Shown: in pieces, positions 23,034-35,635 of the stretch
Position numbering within the stretch: position 1 is the stretch's first letter
How the letters are laid out: every line of letters begins with the position of its first letter
Assembly: GCA_949317995.1 (NCBI GenBank)
Contig: OX439039.1
Span: 15,863,282 to 15,927,281 of the forward strand
Reading direction: 5' to 3'
DNA: 64,000 nt
DNA from: Acholoe squamosa
Taxonomy: Eukaryota; Annelida; Polychaeta; Phyllodocida; Polynoidae
Made by a program: the position numbers and the translations under genes
Notes under the pieces: model-generated
The model's input: only the letters and a program-made list of their open reading frames with translations
What the model was told of the DNA's origin: nothing
The model's database searches: none

Positions 23034-24457
23034 GGCTGATCTGGGGTTCTCCACTTCGATGAGTGGGGAGTATGGGACCCTTGGTATCGGAATTATGAAG
23101 CAGTGTTATTGCAATAGTGTAAGAGCTATCAGACGCTTTGGAGGGTAGTGTGATTGCCACCTGAGTGCCTCATTAGTACATAAGCTTCATGATCACCAAA
23201 TCTTAAAGAAATATGACATGTTCAGAAGAGTTTTAGCTAGAGGAGTGTTTCAGTGCTATGAAGTATCGTAGAAAGATAGGGGGGTGTAGATGGGAACTAT
23301 TGGATTTATGCCCTAAATTATTGCCAATTAGGGACATTGATATCGATATGTACAGCAGTAGGCAACAGAGGAGGGATAGACGTTTATGTCAGATCTCAGG
23401 GGATGTGTGTATGACAGAATCCGTTACAGATATGTCAAGTGACAGTGCTTGGCATATGTTTGTATCAGTCGTGTGCAATCTGAAAGAAATATTATTTTCC
23501 TAAATCACAACTTAGTGGCCAAGCAGGAATATGGGTATCGACAGGGGTGTCCTTGTGGTGAGGTGAGTATATATATATAATAGGTACATTGGTTGATGGG
23601 CAGTAGGAGGGATATTCCCTGATTACTTCTTGGTATTCCTTGATTCCTCACACTTAAAAAGGGCTGGTGTTCGTTGTAATTATGATATGTGTAATATGTG
23701 TTCCTTGATTTATTTAAATTCCACAGATTGACATTTGGCTATGCAATGTTAAAATCTTCGGCAGAGATTGAGGAACATGGACTTCCCCAGTGTTTGTCAT
23801 ATTTCCTAGTGAGACGCCCAGTAGCCAGTAGCAGTATGTACAGAGTAGTTCCACTAGTAGCTACAAGTGGCCATGTTATACTCCAGTGGCCACTCCAGCA
23901 TCATCTGCTCGGGGTGGTGGGTAAACTTCCCAGGCGCCAGTCAGACTCACCCAGCCCTCCCCCTCCTACTCCTGAGCCTCCAGTACAGCCCCTACACCAG
24001 CCACACGGCTACTTCTGCAGCCACAAGTACTACTAAGTGCTGGTCCACAAGTCAACACAATAACCTCCAGGCACCCAGCACCAGCTAAGATGACTTGTGA
24101 CTCTAGCCTTCTGGCCTCAGCTGCCAAACGTAACAAATTGTGCACATGTGGATGTGTGATAGAGGGGCAAGGAGTATGTGAGTAGCTTTCCTCCAGGCGT
24201 GACTGGGTGAGTAGTATAGGGAGTGGGGGCTTTCCCCCTGCAGTGACTGGACGAGTTGTGTAGGGAATCGGTTCTATCCTTCTGTGTGTTTAGTCAACAG
24301 TGATCATAGAGCAAGTCCGACGATCACTGCAAAGATGCTTGTCATTACGTTATAACCTAGATTGTTTGGCAAGTGGCAAATTTAGAGGTAACACAAGTCG
24401 CCCAAAAGCAAATGATTCTTGCCAGAACCTGTTCCACAGAGTTTTGAAACCTGACTA

Positions 24458-24633
24458 TCAATGCTCCCTGGTATCTGAATGTGGTTCCTGTCTGGTGTTG
24501 GTGTGAGAGCAGCGTTCTCCCTGGGTGAGACGCAGGGTGACAGACCCAGGTACCAGTCTACCACTACTACTTGTAGTACCTCCTATTTGTTGTGTGCTGG
24601 CGTTCCGGGTGGTGGCGCTGCTGCCACTGGTAG
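24458..24633 (-). CDS. Possible Ser/Thr/Gly-rich exon
   Basis: A minus-strand frame open behind an acceptor-like CCATTCACCAG (24,634-24,644). It is rich in Ser, Thr, Gly and Arg (ATSGSSATTRNASTQQIGG, then GTTSSSGRLVPGS). The only fully open phase needs one base from the preceding exon. No clear donor was found before the stop at 24,458. It could be an N-terminal exon of the channel-subunit-like gene at 22.4-23.0 kb or low-complexity noise. Confidence 0.2.
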
Positions 24634-26042
24634 CTGGTGAATGGCAGGTACACAGAGAACGGTTTAGCATTCAGTGGGTACCACCTGTGTCTCTATTCCT
24701 TTACCTTGCTTTTCTTGATTTTTTTTTCTGAGCACATTACAATATTTCATGGCCACATTTATAAGTTAATTTTGCAGTTATTGCTATATTAATGAACCTG
24801 TTTGCAGGTATGGAGCATTATACGCAGAGATAATGTGCCTCCATTCTATCTCCAAGAGATATCAATACACCACCTTTGTATCAACATTTGCGGTATACAG
24901 TGTTGATACAGTGCATGCTTTATCGATAAAGAATAAATGTGGCCTAAGGCCACTGAGTTACCATCCCTCAATAATTAAGTCAGTTGTATACTTACTAAGC
25001 AAGGAAGAATTAGAGCTTTCAAAATGTTAGACTGTTTGCTCATTCCTCAACCTTATAGCAGAGAAAATGATCTTATCCCTGAATGTAATATTTCTGTGGT
25101 TTTGATGAGCAGACCTTAGATTGGACTATTTCGTTTCTTTTTCTATGGCTATGAATGCAGGTCTACAAGCAGTCCCATTAATACCACTAATTAGGTCTGC
25201 CCACAATGGCTTGCTCTGTTCTTGCCCAGTTTAATTGCCTCCCATCCATACACTGTCTTGGAGCATAAGGTGGGCTGGGAGCGGGAGCAGTCTCCCTTTA
25301 GTAACTGAAACTGCAGCCCTGGCCTCAGGCTAATTCATACGACTCTGTCATGTGCCCAGACTTAGTGCTCTCTCTAGAAGGCGGTGCTTCTAATTTGATA
25401 TGGTCCAGAGGAATCTGGCTTCAAGCTATTGACTGCTTCAGAAGAGAGATGTGTGTGCCCCTTTGTGATGTCCTTGTATCGTGTTTCTACATCAAACAAT
25501 CTGGGAGCACGTAGACACGATTGAGGCAGTATATGGTAAGAATACTTGTATTGTTACCACCACCTTTAGAGATTCACAGACCTAAAGACTTTCCACCAGT
25601 CATATTTGCATGAATATAATGGGGTGTGGCTTCAGTTTATGACTTCACTTATGCTATATACTTGCCGTTATGATAACAGTCCTATCCATCATTTGGATGT
25701 ATTTTTGATAATGTCCTGGGAATGTTTACCATAGGTACAGACAGGTCGATAACCCAACCGATGTATCACAATGTATAGAACCACAGATGTATCACAGTGT
25801 ACTCTGGTAAACCAGATAAACTCCCTGCATAAGTTGATCAGTTCTAGATCACTCAGCGTACCTCTGGTGTAGTCTGTACTAGAGGGAGGAGCAAGTTGAG
25901 GAACAATTTCCTGCTCACCCTTGGGCCTTTTTTAGCCTGTATCAATCTGCATTTTCTCTATATCCCAAGAGCTGGAAGAGCATGTGTAGTGTCTTATAGA
26001 ATATATAGAGAAGTAATATAATGCCTCAGTTTCCTCTTACAC

Positions 26043-26336
26043 CTTAGCACCCCTATCTCCCAGAAGAGTATGCCAACTAATAGTGGAGACAGAGGAGTCC
26101 CCCCCCCCAGTGGTGGATGCAGTAGCTGGTGCTGGAGGGCGGAGACCAGGAGGGGCGGCTGAGCCGGGATGAGGCTGGAGGCGTGGCCGTCTTTGCAGTG
26201 ATACAGCAGCCGTGGTAGAAGCAGTAGGGGCTCCTCCCATACTGTCAGTGCACAAAGCGTTTTGACTCCTGGTGAGTCCAGTCCCTCTACTACTGACTGA
26301 TCCACCACTCCTATCTCCTTGTGCTGTCCATGCACG
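26043..26336 (-). CDS. Possible Ser/Pro/Gly/Ala-rich exon
   Basis: Minus-strand frame open from 26,336 to a donor-like AAG|GTGTAAGA at 26,043. The composition is protein-like but low complexity: GDRSGGSVSS, then STTAAVSLQRRPRLQPHPG, APPGLRPPAPATASTTGGG and STISWHTLLGDRGAK. The opposite strand also shows acceptor- and donor-like signals (TTACACCTTAG at 26,046 and CTG|GTGAGT at 26,271), but no frame stays open between them, so the minus strand is preferred. A 10-C run within it may hide an indel. It lies upstream of the 22.4-23.0 kb exon on the same strand. Function unknown. Confidence 0.25.
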
Positions 26337-26990
26337 CTACCCACCACCACCCACCAGGCTACCACAGCTGCTGTACCTTCTGTCGCTGCTGATTTTGGTT
26401 TTGGTTTTGGTGGTTTTAGTGGTTTACCGGGCAGGCCTATTTGAAGCTAACTGTCATCTTCATTGTAAACAGGCTGAAAGGCTGTTACCAAAAGTAGTAT
26501 TCCAATATTTTAACACCCAACTTGACTTTTTATCTAAGGTATATAAATAACTTGTGTCTTAATTACCTTTGTTTTAGCCATTTTGGTACTAAAAGGTGTA
26601 ATAATTATTCTATGGTGGCCCAAAGGGGTCGGTACACTCCTAAATTCTCAGGAGCACGAATCAACAATAAAGCTCCAGTATGGTCTCCTTGGCTGCCTTG
26701 ATATCATATTCTGCCTATGGGAAAACGCGTCAAGCCTTTCCAATATTTTTTCTATAGTATAAAACTTAGAGTCAAAAGAGCCTGTCAGCTGATAGGCACC
26801 TCTGTCGGCCGACATAGTCATATCCTACAACTAAATGCTATTGCAAAATCCAGCCATTGGCAGTTGTATACCGTATTGTGTTAAGTGTGCAGCCGATTGA
26901 ACACACACATCATGTGGCGATAAATGGACCTAAAGCCTTGTATCCAAAGGGCGATAAATTTCGTACTGACAAAATTTCCTGATGATAAAA

Positions 26991-27098
26991 CCACTTTTGT
27001 CATCCATTCCTGACAATAAAACCACTTTTGTTGCTAACTCTCAGCGACAAAAATCAAACTTGTTAGATATTATCGTCGGAAATGGACGACAAAAGTGG
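26991..27098. repeat. Short foldback repeat
   Basis: CCACTTTTGTCATCCATTCC at 26,991 is mirrored by GGAAATGGACGACAAAAGTG at 27,078. A second direct partial copy (GACAATAAAACCACTTTTGT, 27,012) lies between them. Confidence 0.7.
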
Positions 27099-28261
27099 TC
27101 ATTACCAAATATATCACCCTGTGGACACACTGCTTAAGTTTATGCATGGTTATTTACAATGGGGCAGCTACACCACGCCTATTCACTCATTATTACTTTG
27201 AGGGCATTACTATTTAATAGTTTGATGAAAGGCTCACGCTTCTCTCTTTCCATTACCTGCAAATGGCAAGTTACTTGCATAAGATACAATACGCATGAGA
27301 TGCGAAGTTTAAATCGTAGCTACATCTGTCGGGCATTTTGTAAGAAGTTACAGCTGTAGAGTTTAAGTCGTATCAGAAGCACTCTGTGTGAAATTACAGT
27401 GGTATTTTATCTAGCTGTCTATCAAGAGGTCTCGGTACATTATTTCCAGCCTCCCTGTGTTAAGTAAAAGCCATGTAGGACCAATTAATACCCAGTTCGA
27501 CTGGATGACTTCTTAGTCATACAACTTATCATGTATGTATTTGTAGCATGCTGAAAATACCTTCCGGAGTTTAATAGAAAGTATCAGCTTACTGTGTCAG
27601 AGATGCCATTTGAACTCAGGACTTTAATTTCAAATGTATTTTCGCACACACAAACATACGTCATTCTGCCATGTCAGAATAGGAAAATGACCTCATAAGT
27701 GTTTTCGTCTTCTACCCACTGAGGGGATACTTCTAAAGCTGATTTCTCTGATTTGATTGCTTTTGCCTTTTGTAATATCTTTCGTAGAAGGCACACCCGT
27801 CATTTACGCCACAACCCCATCTTGATGGAACCCTAAATGATGTATTGCACATGTGAGTCATTCAGTTTAGTTCATAGAACCTTCTTTCATATTTCATCTT
27901 TTTATGTGCAGGCTGCAAACCAAAATATACTCCATTATCAAGTTTTTCTCTGTAGTTTTATTTTGTGATTGGTAATTGTAAGAACACTGGGTGAAAATAT
28001 AGAGCAATTACTTATAGCACGATCATCCCTGTTCTTAGAAACGCCATCAAGGAAAACTAAGGATTCAGCTAATTTGGCAAGACTAATGGATCCTAAATGG
28101 TAATTACCATAAGATATCTTGGGTAGATTATATCGTCCAGCACTTACATACTAGCTGTATCTTCATTTAACCTACTATCCTGTTCTGATAATTGGCATTA
28201 TTGGTATCGAACAGTAGTCATACACACTGTTTGGGGTATTGGTCCTGTAGGCCACCCACCT

Positions 28262-29144
28262 GTGTTCAACCAGGGTGATCCAGTTCTACCTGTCACCTCA
28301 CACTCCACTCACCTGCACAGACAGGCCCCACAGCAGTCATGCAGTCAGCACCCCGGTTCAGAGACAGTTCAGTTCTGTATTTTTTTGTTATGGGAGTCAT
28401 TTGTGACTCCTGTGAGGGGTAATATCACAGAAACTCCAGACTGTGTCCCACGTGCAAGCACCCCTACCCTAAATGGGACCCGCAGAAACAGTTAGGGGCC
28501 CTAAAGGGACAAGTAGGCCATGGACGACCACCTGCTTCCATGGGCAGCAAGACGCTTCCGATGGTCAACAACAAACTCAGCAAAGAGCGGTGCAAAATCT
28601 ACAGGTGAGACTCATGAAGAGTTTTTAGAGCGCTTACAAGCAAAGAGCAAAGAACTTAAGTTTGAACTTGCCTCGATCAGGGCACAAAATATCCATTCGT
28701 TGAAAGACATTGATCAGGCCAAAAAAATTAGGAGTACTATGATGTCTGCATTCGACCCAGCCAACCCCGGTCATGAACCTTATAAATTTTTACTCCTTTC
28801 GGGAAAATAATGTAAGTAAATCAGCAACTCAGGGGGAAACCAGCCTGGAAGAGCCCACTTTACAGGCTTATATGATTCATAGGCAGGCTGAGGAGGTTAA
28901 TCGAGGAAATATTTGTATTTCATCATTGCAGTATGTGACTGGAGTCTATGTTGGGGACCAGAATGCACCAGAGTTCTCTCAACATTCAAAATGGCGGCGT
29001 AGGCCTTCCGGCTGGTGGTCCTACGGCCTTTACATTGATGAATTCAGGCAATATTGGCCTTTCGCAGGCCCCCACAGGCCCTCATCAGCTCATACCAAGC
29101 ATCAATCTGCTCTAGTGCAAACAGCAGGCTCTTGTTACCCCTAA
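28262..29144 (+). pseudogene. D2-family gag fragment, plus strand
   Basis: An open segment at 28,520-28,810 encodes ELKFELASIRAQNIHSLKDI, which matches the helical gag segment of D2 (ELELELASIRAEN, about 12.68 kb). In another frame, DNA at 28,985-29,070 (AGGCCTTCCGG and following) also matches D2 gag around 12.42 kb. No polymerase or recombinase follows, so this is a truncated 5' piece of a second element of the D2 family in the opposite orientation. Frame changes near 28,800 make it a relic. Confidence 0.65.
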
Positions 29145-29149
29145 TAGAC

Positions 29150-30350
29150 TAATGCACTGTTTTCTCTAGTTTGATTTGAGTTCACTATTGAATTATATGG
29201 TGTGATTCAGTGAAGGATTTTCACCAGCCTGAGGACCATTGGAATCACAAACTCAATATTACTCAATAACACTCTATTTTATTGAAAGCCCTATATCTTG
29301 GCTTACTAGAAAGGTTCATTCAAGTCACCAACTCCTAACATGTCAGATTTTATTGCCCATGGTATAAAACCATAGTTTTTACCCTCACGTATGTAACGTT
29401 TTCCAACAGATAGTCATAAAACCTATTATATATCTTTCTATCTACATCATATTTCATGTCCATAATGTTATAATACATGTCTTTAAGTGTAGTAAAAATC
29501 AAATCCCTGTATTTTTTCATTACACCTCATCACGTAATATAAAAATTAGCAAAAGTTGTGAACATGTAGCTTAGCGTTCCTAACTTTAACCTCATACATT
29601 TAAAAATGAGTAGATCTTCATGAAAACCAATCTCTATTATCTAGAATGACCCTACTTACAAATAATGTTACCCTTTTGCAACAATATAGCATGCAGACAT
29701 TCTGGTCCAGATCTGCATGGGTGTTTCTGAATACCAAAAAAATGTTACGTACGTGAGGAATTCAAATGATTTTTCACCTGAGCACTACTTTTAAACATTA
29801 ACGATCATATGCGTCTATATATCTATAAACTTAAAATGGAGATATCATTTTCATGTCGATCTGTGATGAGAACTGTAGCTAACCAATTTAGAACTATTGC
29901 ATGTTTTGATACTAACACTCTCCCAAAACTTAATTATTCACAGCTGCTGAACCTAATTACTATATGGTCCTTGAATCCATGTCCCGATTGCCATTACTTA
30001 ACTTTCCCCACGAGCAACCACTAAGTCAATCACCCATACGTCAGGGTGTGATGTAAGATTAGGACATTAAATAAGGGTATTGTTGCATTACCTAGGATTC
30101 TCAGTTGATAAGTATTCATTCGTTAGAGAGGGCAAACTAAGCAGTTTGTACAGTCACATTCCTTGAAAGTATACTTAAGAAAACTAGAATTTCACATTAT
30201 TTAAAGATTTCCGCATCTTTTGCTGGTGTTTGCTGGGAGCTGGTATCAGCACAGTAAAGATAAGATTATATTTAAAAAGAGATTATCTGGCATAACTGAC
30301 CTGACTAAAGTCAGTAAGAATCCTGTTAATATGGATGATTGATATATTTT
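29150..30350. other. No recognisable gene
   Basis: AT-rich stretch with no exon-like frame, RNA gene or terminal repeat that I can support. Confidence 0.5.
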
Positions 30351-30356
30351 AATGAG

Positions 30357-30520
30357 GGAGCTGTTGTAATGACTACCCCCTCGTGTAAAGTAGGAGCTGT
30401 TGTAATGACTACTCTTACTGGACACTAAGTATGCTGCCTAATCTTGGAAATCTAGTAATGGTTGTCGTATGGTTACCGTGTGCTGCAATGTCATTGTTTA
30501 TGGGAGCTGTTTTAACGACT
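30357..30520. repeat. Three irregular copies of GGAGCTGTTGTAATGACTAC
   Basis: The 20-mer GGAGCTGTTGTAATGACTAC occurs at about 30,357 and 30,391, and a variant (GGAGCTGTTTTAACGACTAC) at about 30,502. Spacing is irregular; no function suggested. Confidence 0.7.
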
Positions 30521-31105
30521 ACACCCATTGACAATCTTTACTGCTTATTTTGCCGAAGTCACCTAATAACTACATACTTCAAATCTTGTATTGTCTTACT
30601 CTTGTATTCTATACTAAATGTAATATGTAATGAAGCATGTGTTCGAGCCCGCTTTACCCTGTTTCCGCTGTGTCACTGTTTTGTGGCCATTCAGTCCTAT
30701 GGTAGTCTTGTTTTTGTGTACATAATACATATATATTCTCTACCTGTTTGACCCCATTTCATCTTGTACATTCATATATGTCATAATGTGAAAATAACTG
30801 GATTTCACCATATTTCAATTTTTGAGCAGAAAGTCTTACTGATTCATATATAATGGGACATAAAATGGTATCGCGAATATAAACATATTTATATATATAT
30901 ATATATACAGGTCTCCAGTATATAAGGGGCCGCTTTGAATTAACCGTCAATTGGCTAATCTCACCTATACAGGTAACACCACACCAGGTGGATCACTGAA
31001 CTAATCACAGACACAGGAGTTTGGTGGGTTACTGACCTTTGGGCTATCAGCACCATACACACTAAACACATACAAACACACTAAACACATGTAAGCACAT
31101 ACCAA

Positions 31106-31820
31106 TCAGCATTGCAAATGAGATTGGCATAACCTATCTAATTCTAATAACTCATCTTTGTAGTTATGTAAATAATCATACACAGCATTAGTTTTCCAGT
31201 TAACTTTCTTTTTGATCACCTCTATACTGAGGCCAGCATCCTTTAACATTGTGGCACCTCTGTGCCTGAGAGAATGGGTAGAACTACAACCTTTGAGCTT
31301 AGATTGTAGAGCTAGATGTTTCAACTTAGAATTGACATACTGATACTCCATACCATTACCATTAGATTTAAATGGGTAATCATTTTTTTTGTACTTCTAC
31401 ACAAATACTGTAAGCCCTTATATGGACACAACAAGGAACCGTCATTCATAGACAAGAATATATATAAAAAAATCTCTTCCAAGTTGGTCAGCTTTAGAAG
31501 TTCTTACATGTAAGGTGGCATATTTTCCTTTAAATTTGACATCACCTACCCTTAAGGTGTGAGGGGATTTTACCACAAGACCTATTCTAAGTACATCCCT
31601 ATAACATGTTAATATAGCCAACCAAAATTACATGTCTGCTCTGTTAGATAGATCTAAATTGTACCTTATTTTTAGCATTTCCTGAGGGGTCATAGGATGA
31701 ACCTCTCTTGCTGGATTAATATCATGCCTATCGATATCATCCAAAGTTTTCTTCAACATGAAATTACTGCTGTAATCAATGAAACCCTTTATCTTCTGTT
31801 GGTACCAAACTACAGACATA
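31106..31820 (-). pseudogene. D3 tyrosine recombinase
   Basis: The N-terminal part (31,819-31,628) has REVHPMTPQEMLKIRYNLD. After a broken middle, 31,351-31,106 holds the catalytic C-terminus: THSLRHRGATMLKDAG carries the H-x-x-R box, followed by the VNWKTNAVYDYLH segment whose tyrosine is the likely nucleophile. Such an enzyme would integrate the element by recombination. At least one frame break lies between the two parts. Confidence 0.75.
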
Positions 31821-31943
31821 TATTTTTTTTACAGAAGATGGCTTCATGTACTCAGACAGATACACTGCATAAATTGATTGCTGAGATGGAGAACAAGGAA
31901 AAGGTTGTAAACTAAATTTTTTACATTCTTTTTTTATACCTTT

Positions 31944-33864
31944 TCAGTTGTTGTTTCCTTGTCCTCCTAGTATTCTCTGATACACCCTGGTCCAAAAGAC
32001 ACTTTTTTTCTTTTTTGCAACTTCTTCCACTCTGGAATCAAAACAGCACATATTATTATCATTAAGAGTGGTGACACATTTTTTAGGCATACCTTTATAA
32101 GCAAGTCTTGACAATTGATCAGCGGGAATATTATCTTCGGATTCAATATTATAAGTAGCATAAATTTCTTCATTGTTGATGAAACACAACCAAAAATGTT
32201 CCCGGAACCATTCCATGCAAAGTTTTTTTTTGTCCTACCCGTGTTGATCATTGCTAGAACTTCCTGTAATTAGAAGTCCAATGTTTTAAACCCATCATAA
32301 CAGGGTACAATTCATACACATTGATATTTCTGTGATGATTCCTTAGATTGTCAATTATTGGAGGAATGAAAAAATGACCTACACCCAAATCTAATTCATC
32401 ATAAGATGTCCAGTCTCAATACAAAAAATCCTTCGCCATTCAGGTGCCAAAGCCCTTAACAGATGAATCTGAATACATTGGGGTATCTAACAAATCATTC
32501 AGGATTAGACTTTTACAATTAAAAGTGTTACAAAAATCTAACCACCAATGCATGTCCTGTCTAGTACATTCAGATACTCTAATATACCCCCTAGGTCTAG
32601 CACGGGCACATAGGTCAAAAATCCTTCCGCTGAAGGATCTACCACCTCTGGCTACTTGAGAACAGAGTGACATAAAACCAGCAATTCTCTCCAAACTTTT
32701 CTTCGAGATGAATTTCCTATTGACATTGTCCAATAAAATATCTTTCATTTTCAACACTTTATCCTTAGGTAGTGATAATTCTAACTTTATAGAATCGATA
32801 ATAATACCTAGAAATTTGCACTCTTGTGCAGGTTCCGTCAGTTTCTTCTTCAAGATTACAAAGCCCATATATTGCATACACTCAATTAATAAGTTCTTTT
32901 GATTAACCCTTTAAGGGCAGAGCAAAAATTATTGCTCCGGCCATGAGGACGGCCTCTGAAAAAAGTACAGTTCCTAGAGGATGAGCCCATTTCCAATTCC
33001 TATACAAATCCTATATAATTGGCGTCTACTATAGTCGACGTTAGGCCTACCATGGTGTCGACTATAGTCGATGCTAGGCCTACCGTGGTGTCGACTATAG
33101 TCGATGCTAGCCCTCAATGGGTTAAGACATTCCTCATAAGAGTCAGCTATAACTATAAAGTCATCCAAGTAGTTCACAATTCTTTTAACACCATAACATT
33201 TTGCTACTTCTACAATGAAGTCAGATATCCTATTGAATATGTAAGGTGCACATTTAAGACTAAATGTTAATCTATTATCGACATAGTATTCATCCCCATG
33301 TCCGAAATCCCACCTGAAACCCTGCATAGTTGTATGAGGACCATATACATTTATAGTTCTATATGCAGATTTCAGGTCAACCACAATCATATAGTTATTC
33401 CTATCTAGTTGAGCAGTAACAATGCCAATATTATAGGAAAATTAAGAACTGGTAGTATCCATGAAGTTAATAATGGAAACTTTTTCAGGTATGCTTCAAT
33501 CTGTTATTGGTCTTAATTTGCCATTGGACCTTTCCACCCCACCAAGTGAATGAATACATTTGGGTTTATTTTCAGTTTTGGACACTAGACCTGACGCTAA
33601 TTCCTCCATTAATATGCCACAAAATTCAGTGTTAAATTTTCCTTGAAGAATAGATTTATAATTTCTACAGTTGTAAGTAGTACTACAATCTGGGTCTACA
33701 ATTTTAAAACCCTGTACAAAGCCATGCCATAAGAAATCTGCTTCAGTACCAGTAATATGAATGAGACCTTTCTGGTTAGGAAAAGAGGCCAATCTGCATG
33801 GTAAAATTTGAGATTTTTCCCCACAAATGTAATGAACACACTCACACACACACCTTTCATACAA
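31944..33864 (-). pseudogene. D3 reverse transcriptase and RNase H, interrupted
   Basis: 33,864-33,496 carries the conserved entry block (CIHSLGGVERSNGKLRPITD). 33,390-32,974 has the catalytic segment MIVVDLKSAYRTINVYG, a core block (RLTFSLKCAPYIFNRI) and NYLDDFIVIAD with the YxDD box, then runs into the TTAA MITE. After it, 32,877-32,440 gives the connection domain (FLGIIIDSIKLELSLP) and the RNase H start (MYSDSSVKGFG). RNase H ends in SEDNIPADQLSRLAY at 32,216-31,944. Matching blocks in the same order occur in D2. Stops, shifts and the insertion abolish the protein. Confidence 0.8.
32907..33121. mobile_element. piggyBac-like MITE, 215 bp, with internal 36-bp repeats
   Basis: Flanked by TTAA on both sides (32,903-32,906 and 33,122-33,125). 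The ends CCCTTTAAGGGC and, inverted, CCCATTGAGGGC fit the CCC-start, TTAA-target pattern of piggyBac elements. It interrupts the D3 reverse transcriptase 3' of the YxDD box, so it is younger than D3. The interior contains about three tandem units of 36 bp (33,022-33,112) around the palindrome TCGACTATAGTCGA. Confidence 0.85.
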
Positions 33865-33967
33865 CTGTCATACACCCTGATGTTAGGTAAATCTTTGACA
33901 TTTATGGGTAAAATAAAGGTTCATTTTCACCATGTACTGGGCCACTATATGTAATATACAACTCCTC

Positions 33968-34960
33968 TTAGTCAATATCAGTATTAAAATCACATTCATT
34001 TTCCAATGGAAAATCATTTTGAGGAACTTTAGCTTCAATCTTGTTACTTGAGATACCCTGACCCGCCCTGAGTGTTAGAAACGGATCAGGATTATTAATT
34101 TCTACAATCTCTTCCACACCCTGTACTTGAGTGGTATGTATAGGTAAACCAACATCACCTAAACCTACTATAACTGGATATGGCATCAAACACACATTTC
34201 TACCAGCCATAGGATATTGGCTACTCACAAGTTCCTAATCATTCTTAGCTCTTCGACATATAATCTTGTTATGTCCAGAAGTGTTACAATCACAACAGAT
34301 ATGTTTGTACTTGCAAGGATCCCTCAAGCACCCTTCAGCTCTGTTGAATGCATAACATGGGTTGTTAGAGACCTTAGATTTACCCACATTCCTAAAACTT
34401 AGAAGCATATGCCTTTTAGGCTTCCACTGTGCCGTCATAAGAAAGGTGCCTAAGGATATCAGAATTTTCAATAGTGCCTAAGGCCTCAATACCACCATCA
34501 TTTGCTCTAGTTCTGACAGATTTGTCGTATGCCACCACAGCTACCTGGTACCTGATTTTTCTACCAACATCTGCAAATGCTTTAACATTCCCTCTATATC
34601 ATCACCATCCTTGTAGGCATCAAATACAAATTTCAAGTTAACCAAAACCAGTTTCTCAATAGTGTCAACTTTCTCATGTATTTAATGTATTGTTTGTGAT
34701 CAAACTCACTGATTTTGGTACCAGAATAATGCCTAGATGCAGTAGAATCTACTGACGACCCTCTTGACGAGTTGCAATCGCTATTATGAGTTGAAAATTA
34801 TGATTTAGACCTCCGATGACAACAGGAGTCACCTCCTCCCATCTCGGACCATTGCTACGGACGCTTGGTGAACGTTGTCACTCGAACATCCTAAGTTGGC
34901 CAATTTTGTTGCTGATTTAGTCGATTTAGTTGGAGTAGGGTCAAAATTATGCAGTATTTG
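33968..34960 (-). pseudogene. D3 gag and gag-pol linker, degenerate
   Basis: The zinc region at 34,370-34,235 (PCYAFNRAEGCLRDPC, then a knuckle C-x2-C-x4-H-x4-C) is nearly that of D1. The upstream basic N-terminus is traceable to about 34,930 in broken frames (KSATKLANLG). The linker 34,228-33,968 is an acidic open frame of 86 residues ending in ENECDFNTDID. Many frame breaks are present. Confidence 0.65.
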
Positions 34961-34999
34961 CTCTATCCTTTAGAGTGAACTATTGAAAATTATACGATG

Positions 35000-35635
35000 C
35001 ACTCCTCCACCTCAGCACAGCCCTCTGTGTGCAGAAGTAGAAAGATAAAGTATGGCAGAATAAAGTACAAGTTTGCCAACAACCTGATCTAGATTATGGC
35101 TTCTGAAGCCTAACAATGCAATTGGCTTTTCGGGAATTATTGGTTGGCTACACGCATTGTGGTAGCCATAAAGGTGAAACCCCAGGTGACTTACTCTTTC
35201 CTGTAGAGAAAAATAACAATGAGGAAGGACATGCACTCTACAGGCAGGGAAAACACAAAAGGTAAAATCAATGTTTCAGTCCCTCTGTGATTACCATAAT
35301 TTACCTTAAATCGACATCCACAATGAATTCGAGTCAGATGAAACACCTAATTACATCAGGATTTTACTGATCAAAATATAAAACATTGGGGGGGGGGGGT
35401 GCCCTCTGGAGTTTTTTTTTTTCTAAATTTCTGGGAAATTCAGTGTCAAATGAGAATTACCTACATGGATGTAAAAGGCCTTTATTTATTTTCCTTTAAA
35501 TTGGTGGCATAAAAATAATCAAAGGGTACTATCTGCTTTGTTACCACTATGTTCCCTTTAACTAGGTCATGTTGACTGCAAGGTGCTCCATTCCCCTTTT
35601 GCTCTTCAGAAACATGTACATGATCAACAAAACCA
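35000..35635. other. No gene; G- and T-homopolymers
   Basis: Region between D3 and copy A, with a 10-G run near 35,390 followed by a poly-T near 35,414. No coding or RNA feature recognised. Confidence 0.5.

Larger units (their letters stand above)
30928..34975 (-). mobile_element. DIRS-like retrotransposon D3, degenerate
   Basis: Read leftward: gag, polymerase with RNase H, tyrosine recombinase. Gag matches D1 closely in its zinc cluster, so D1 and D3 are one family. The recombinase-side end (30,930-30,965, GAATTAACCGTCAATTGGC) is inverted relative to the 5' end of D1, giving the inverted terminal repeats expected for DIRS elements. The 5' side fades near 34,975, apparently truncated. Polymerase is split by a 215-bp TTAA MITE (32,907-33,121), and there are other stops, so it is inactive. 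Confidence 0.8.

Noticed and set aside
22756-23148. 130-residue plus-strand frame with a long serine run
   Set aside because: It is the antisense of the acidic Glu/Asp run in the minus-strand channel-subunit exon, which has the helix, cysteine motif and splice donor.
23698-24088. Plus-strand proline-rich frames
   Set aside because: Two overlapping frames, both low complexity, without acceptable splice sites or family resemblance.
26272-26550. Plus-strand leucine/valine-rich frame that looks like a membrane helix
   Set aside because: Arises from a short GGTTTT-type repeat (26,392-26,430) read in one of three frames; no splice or start support, and the opposite strand is more protein-like.
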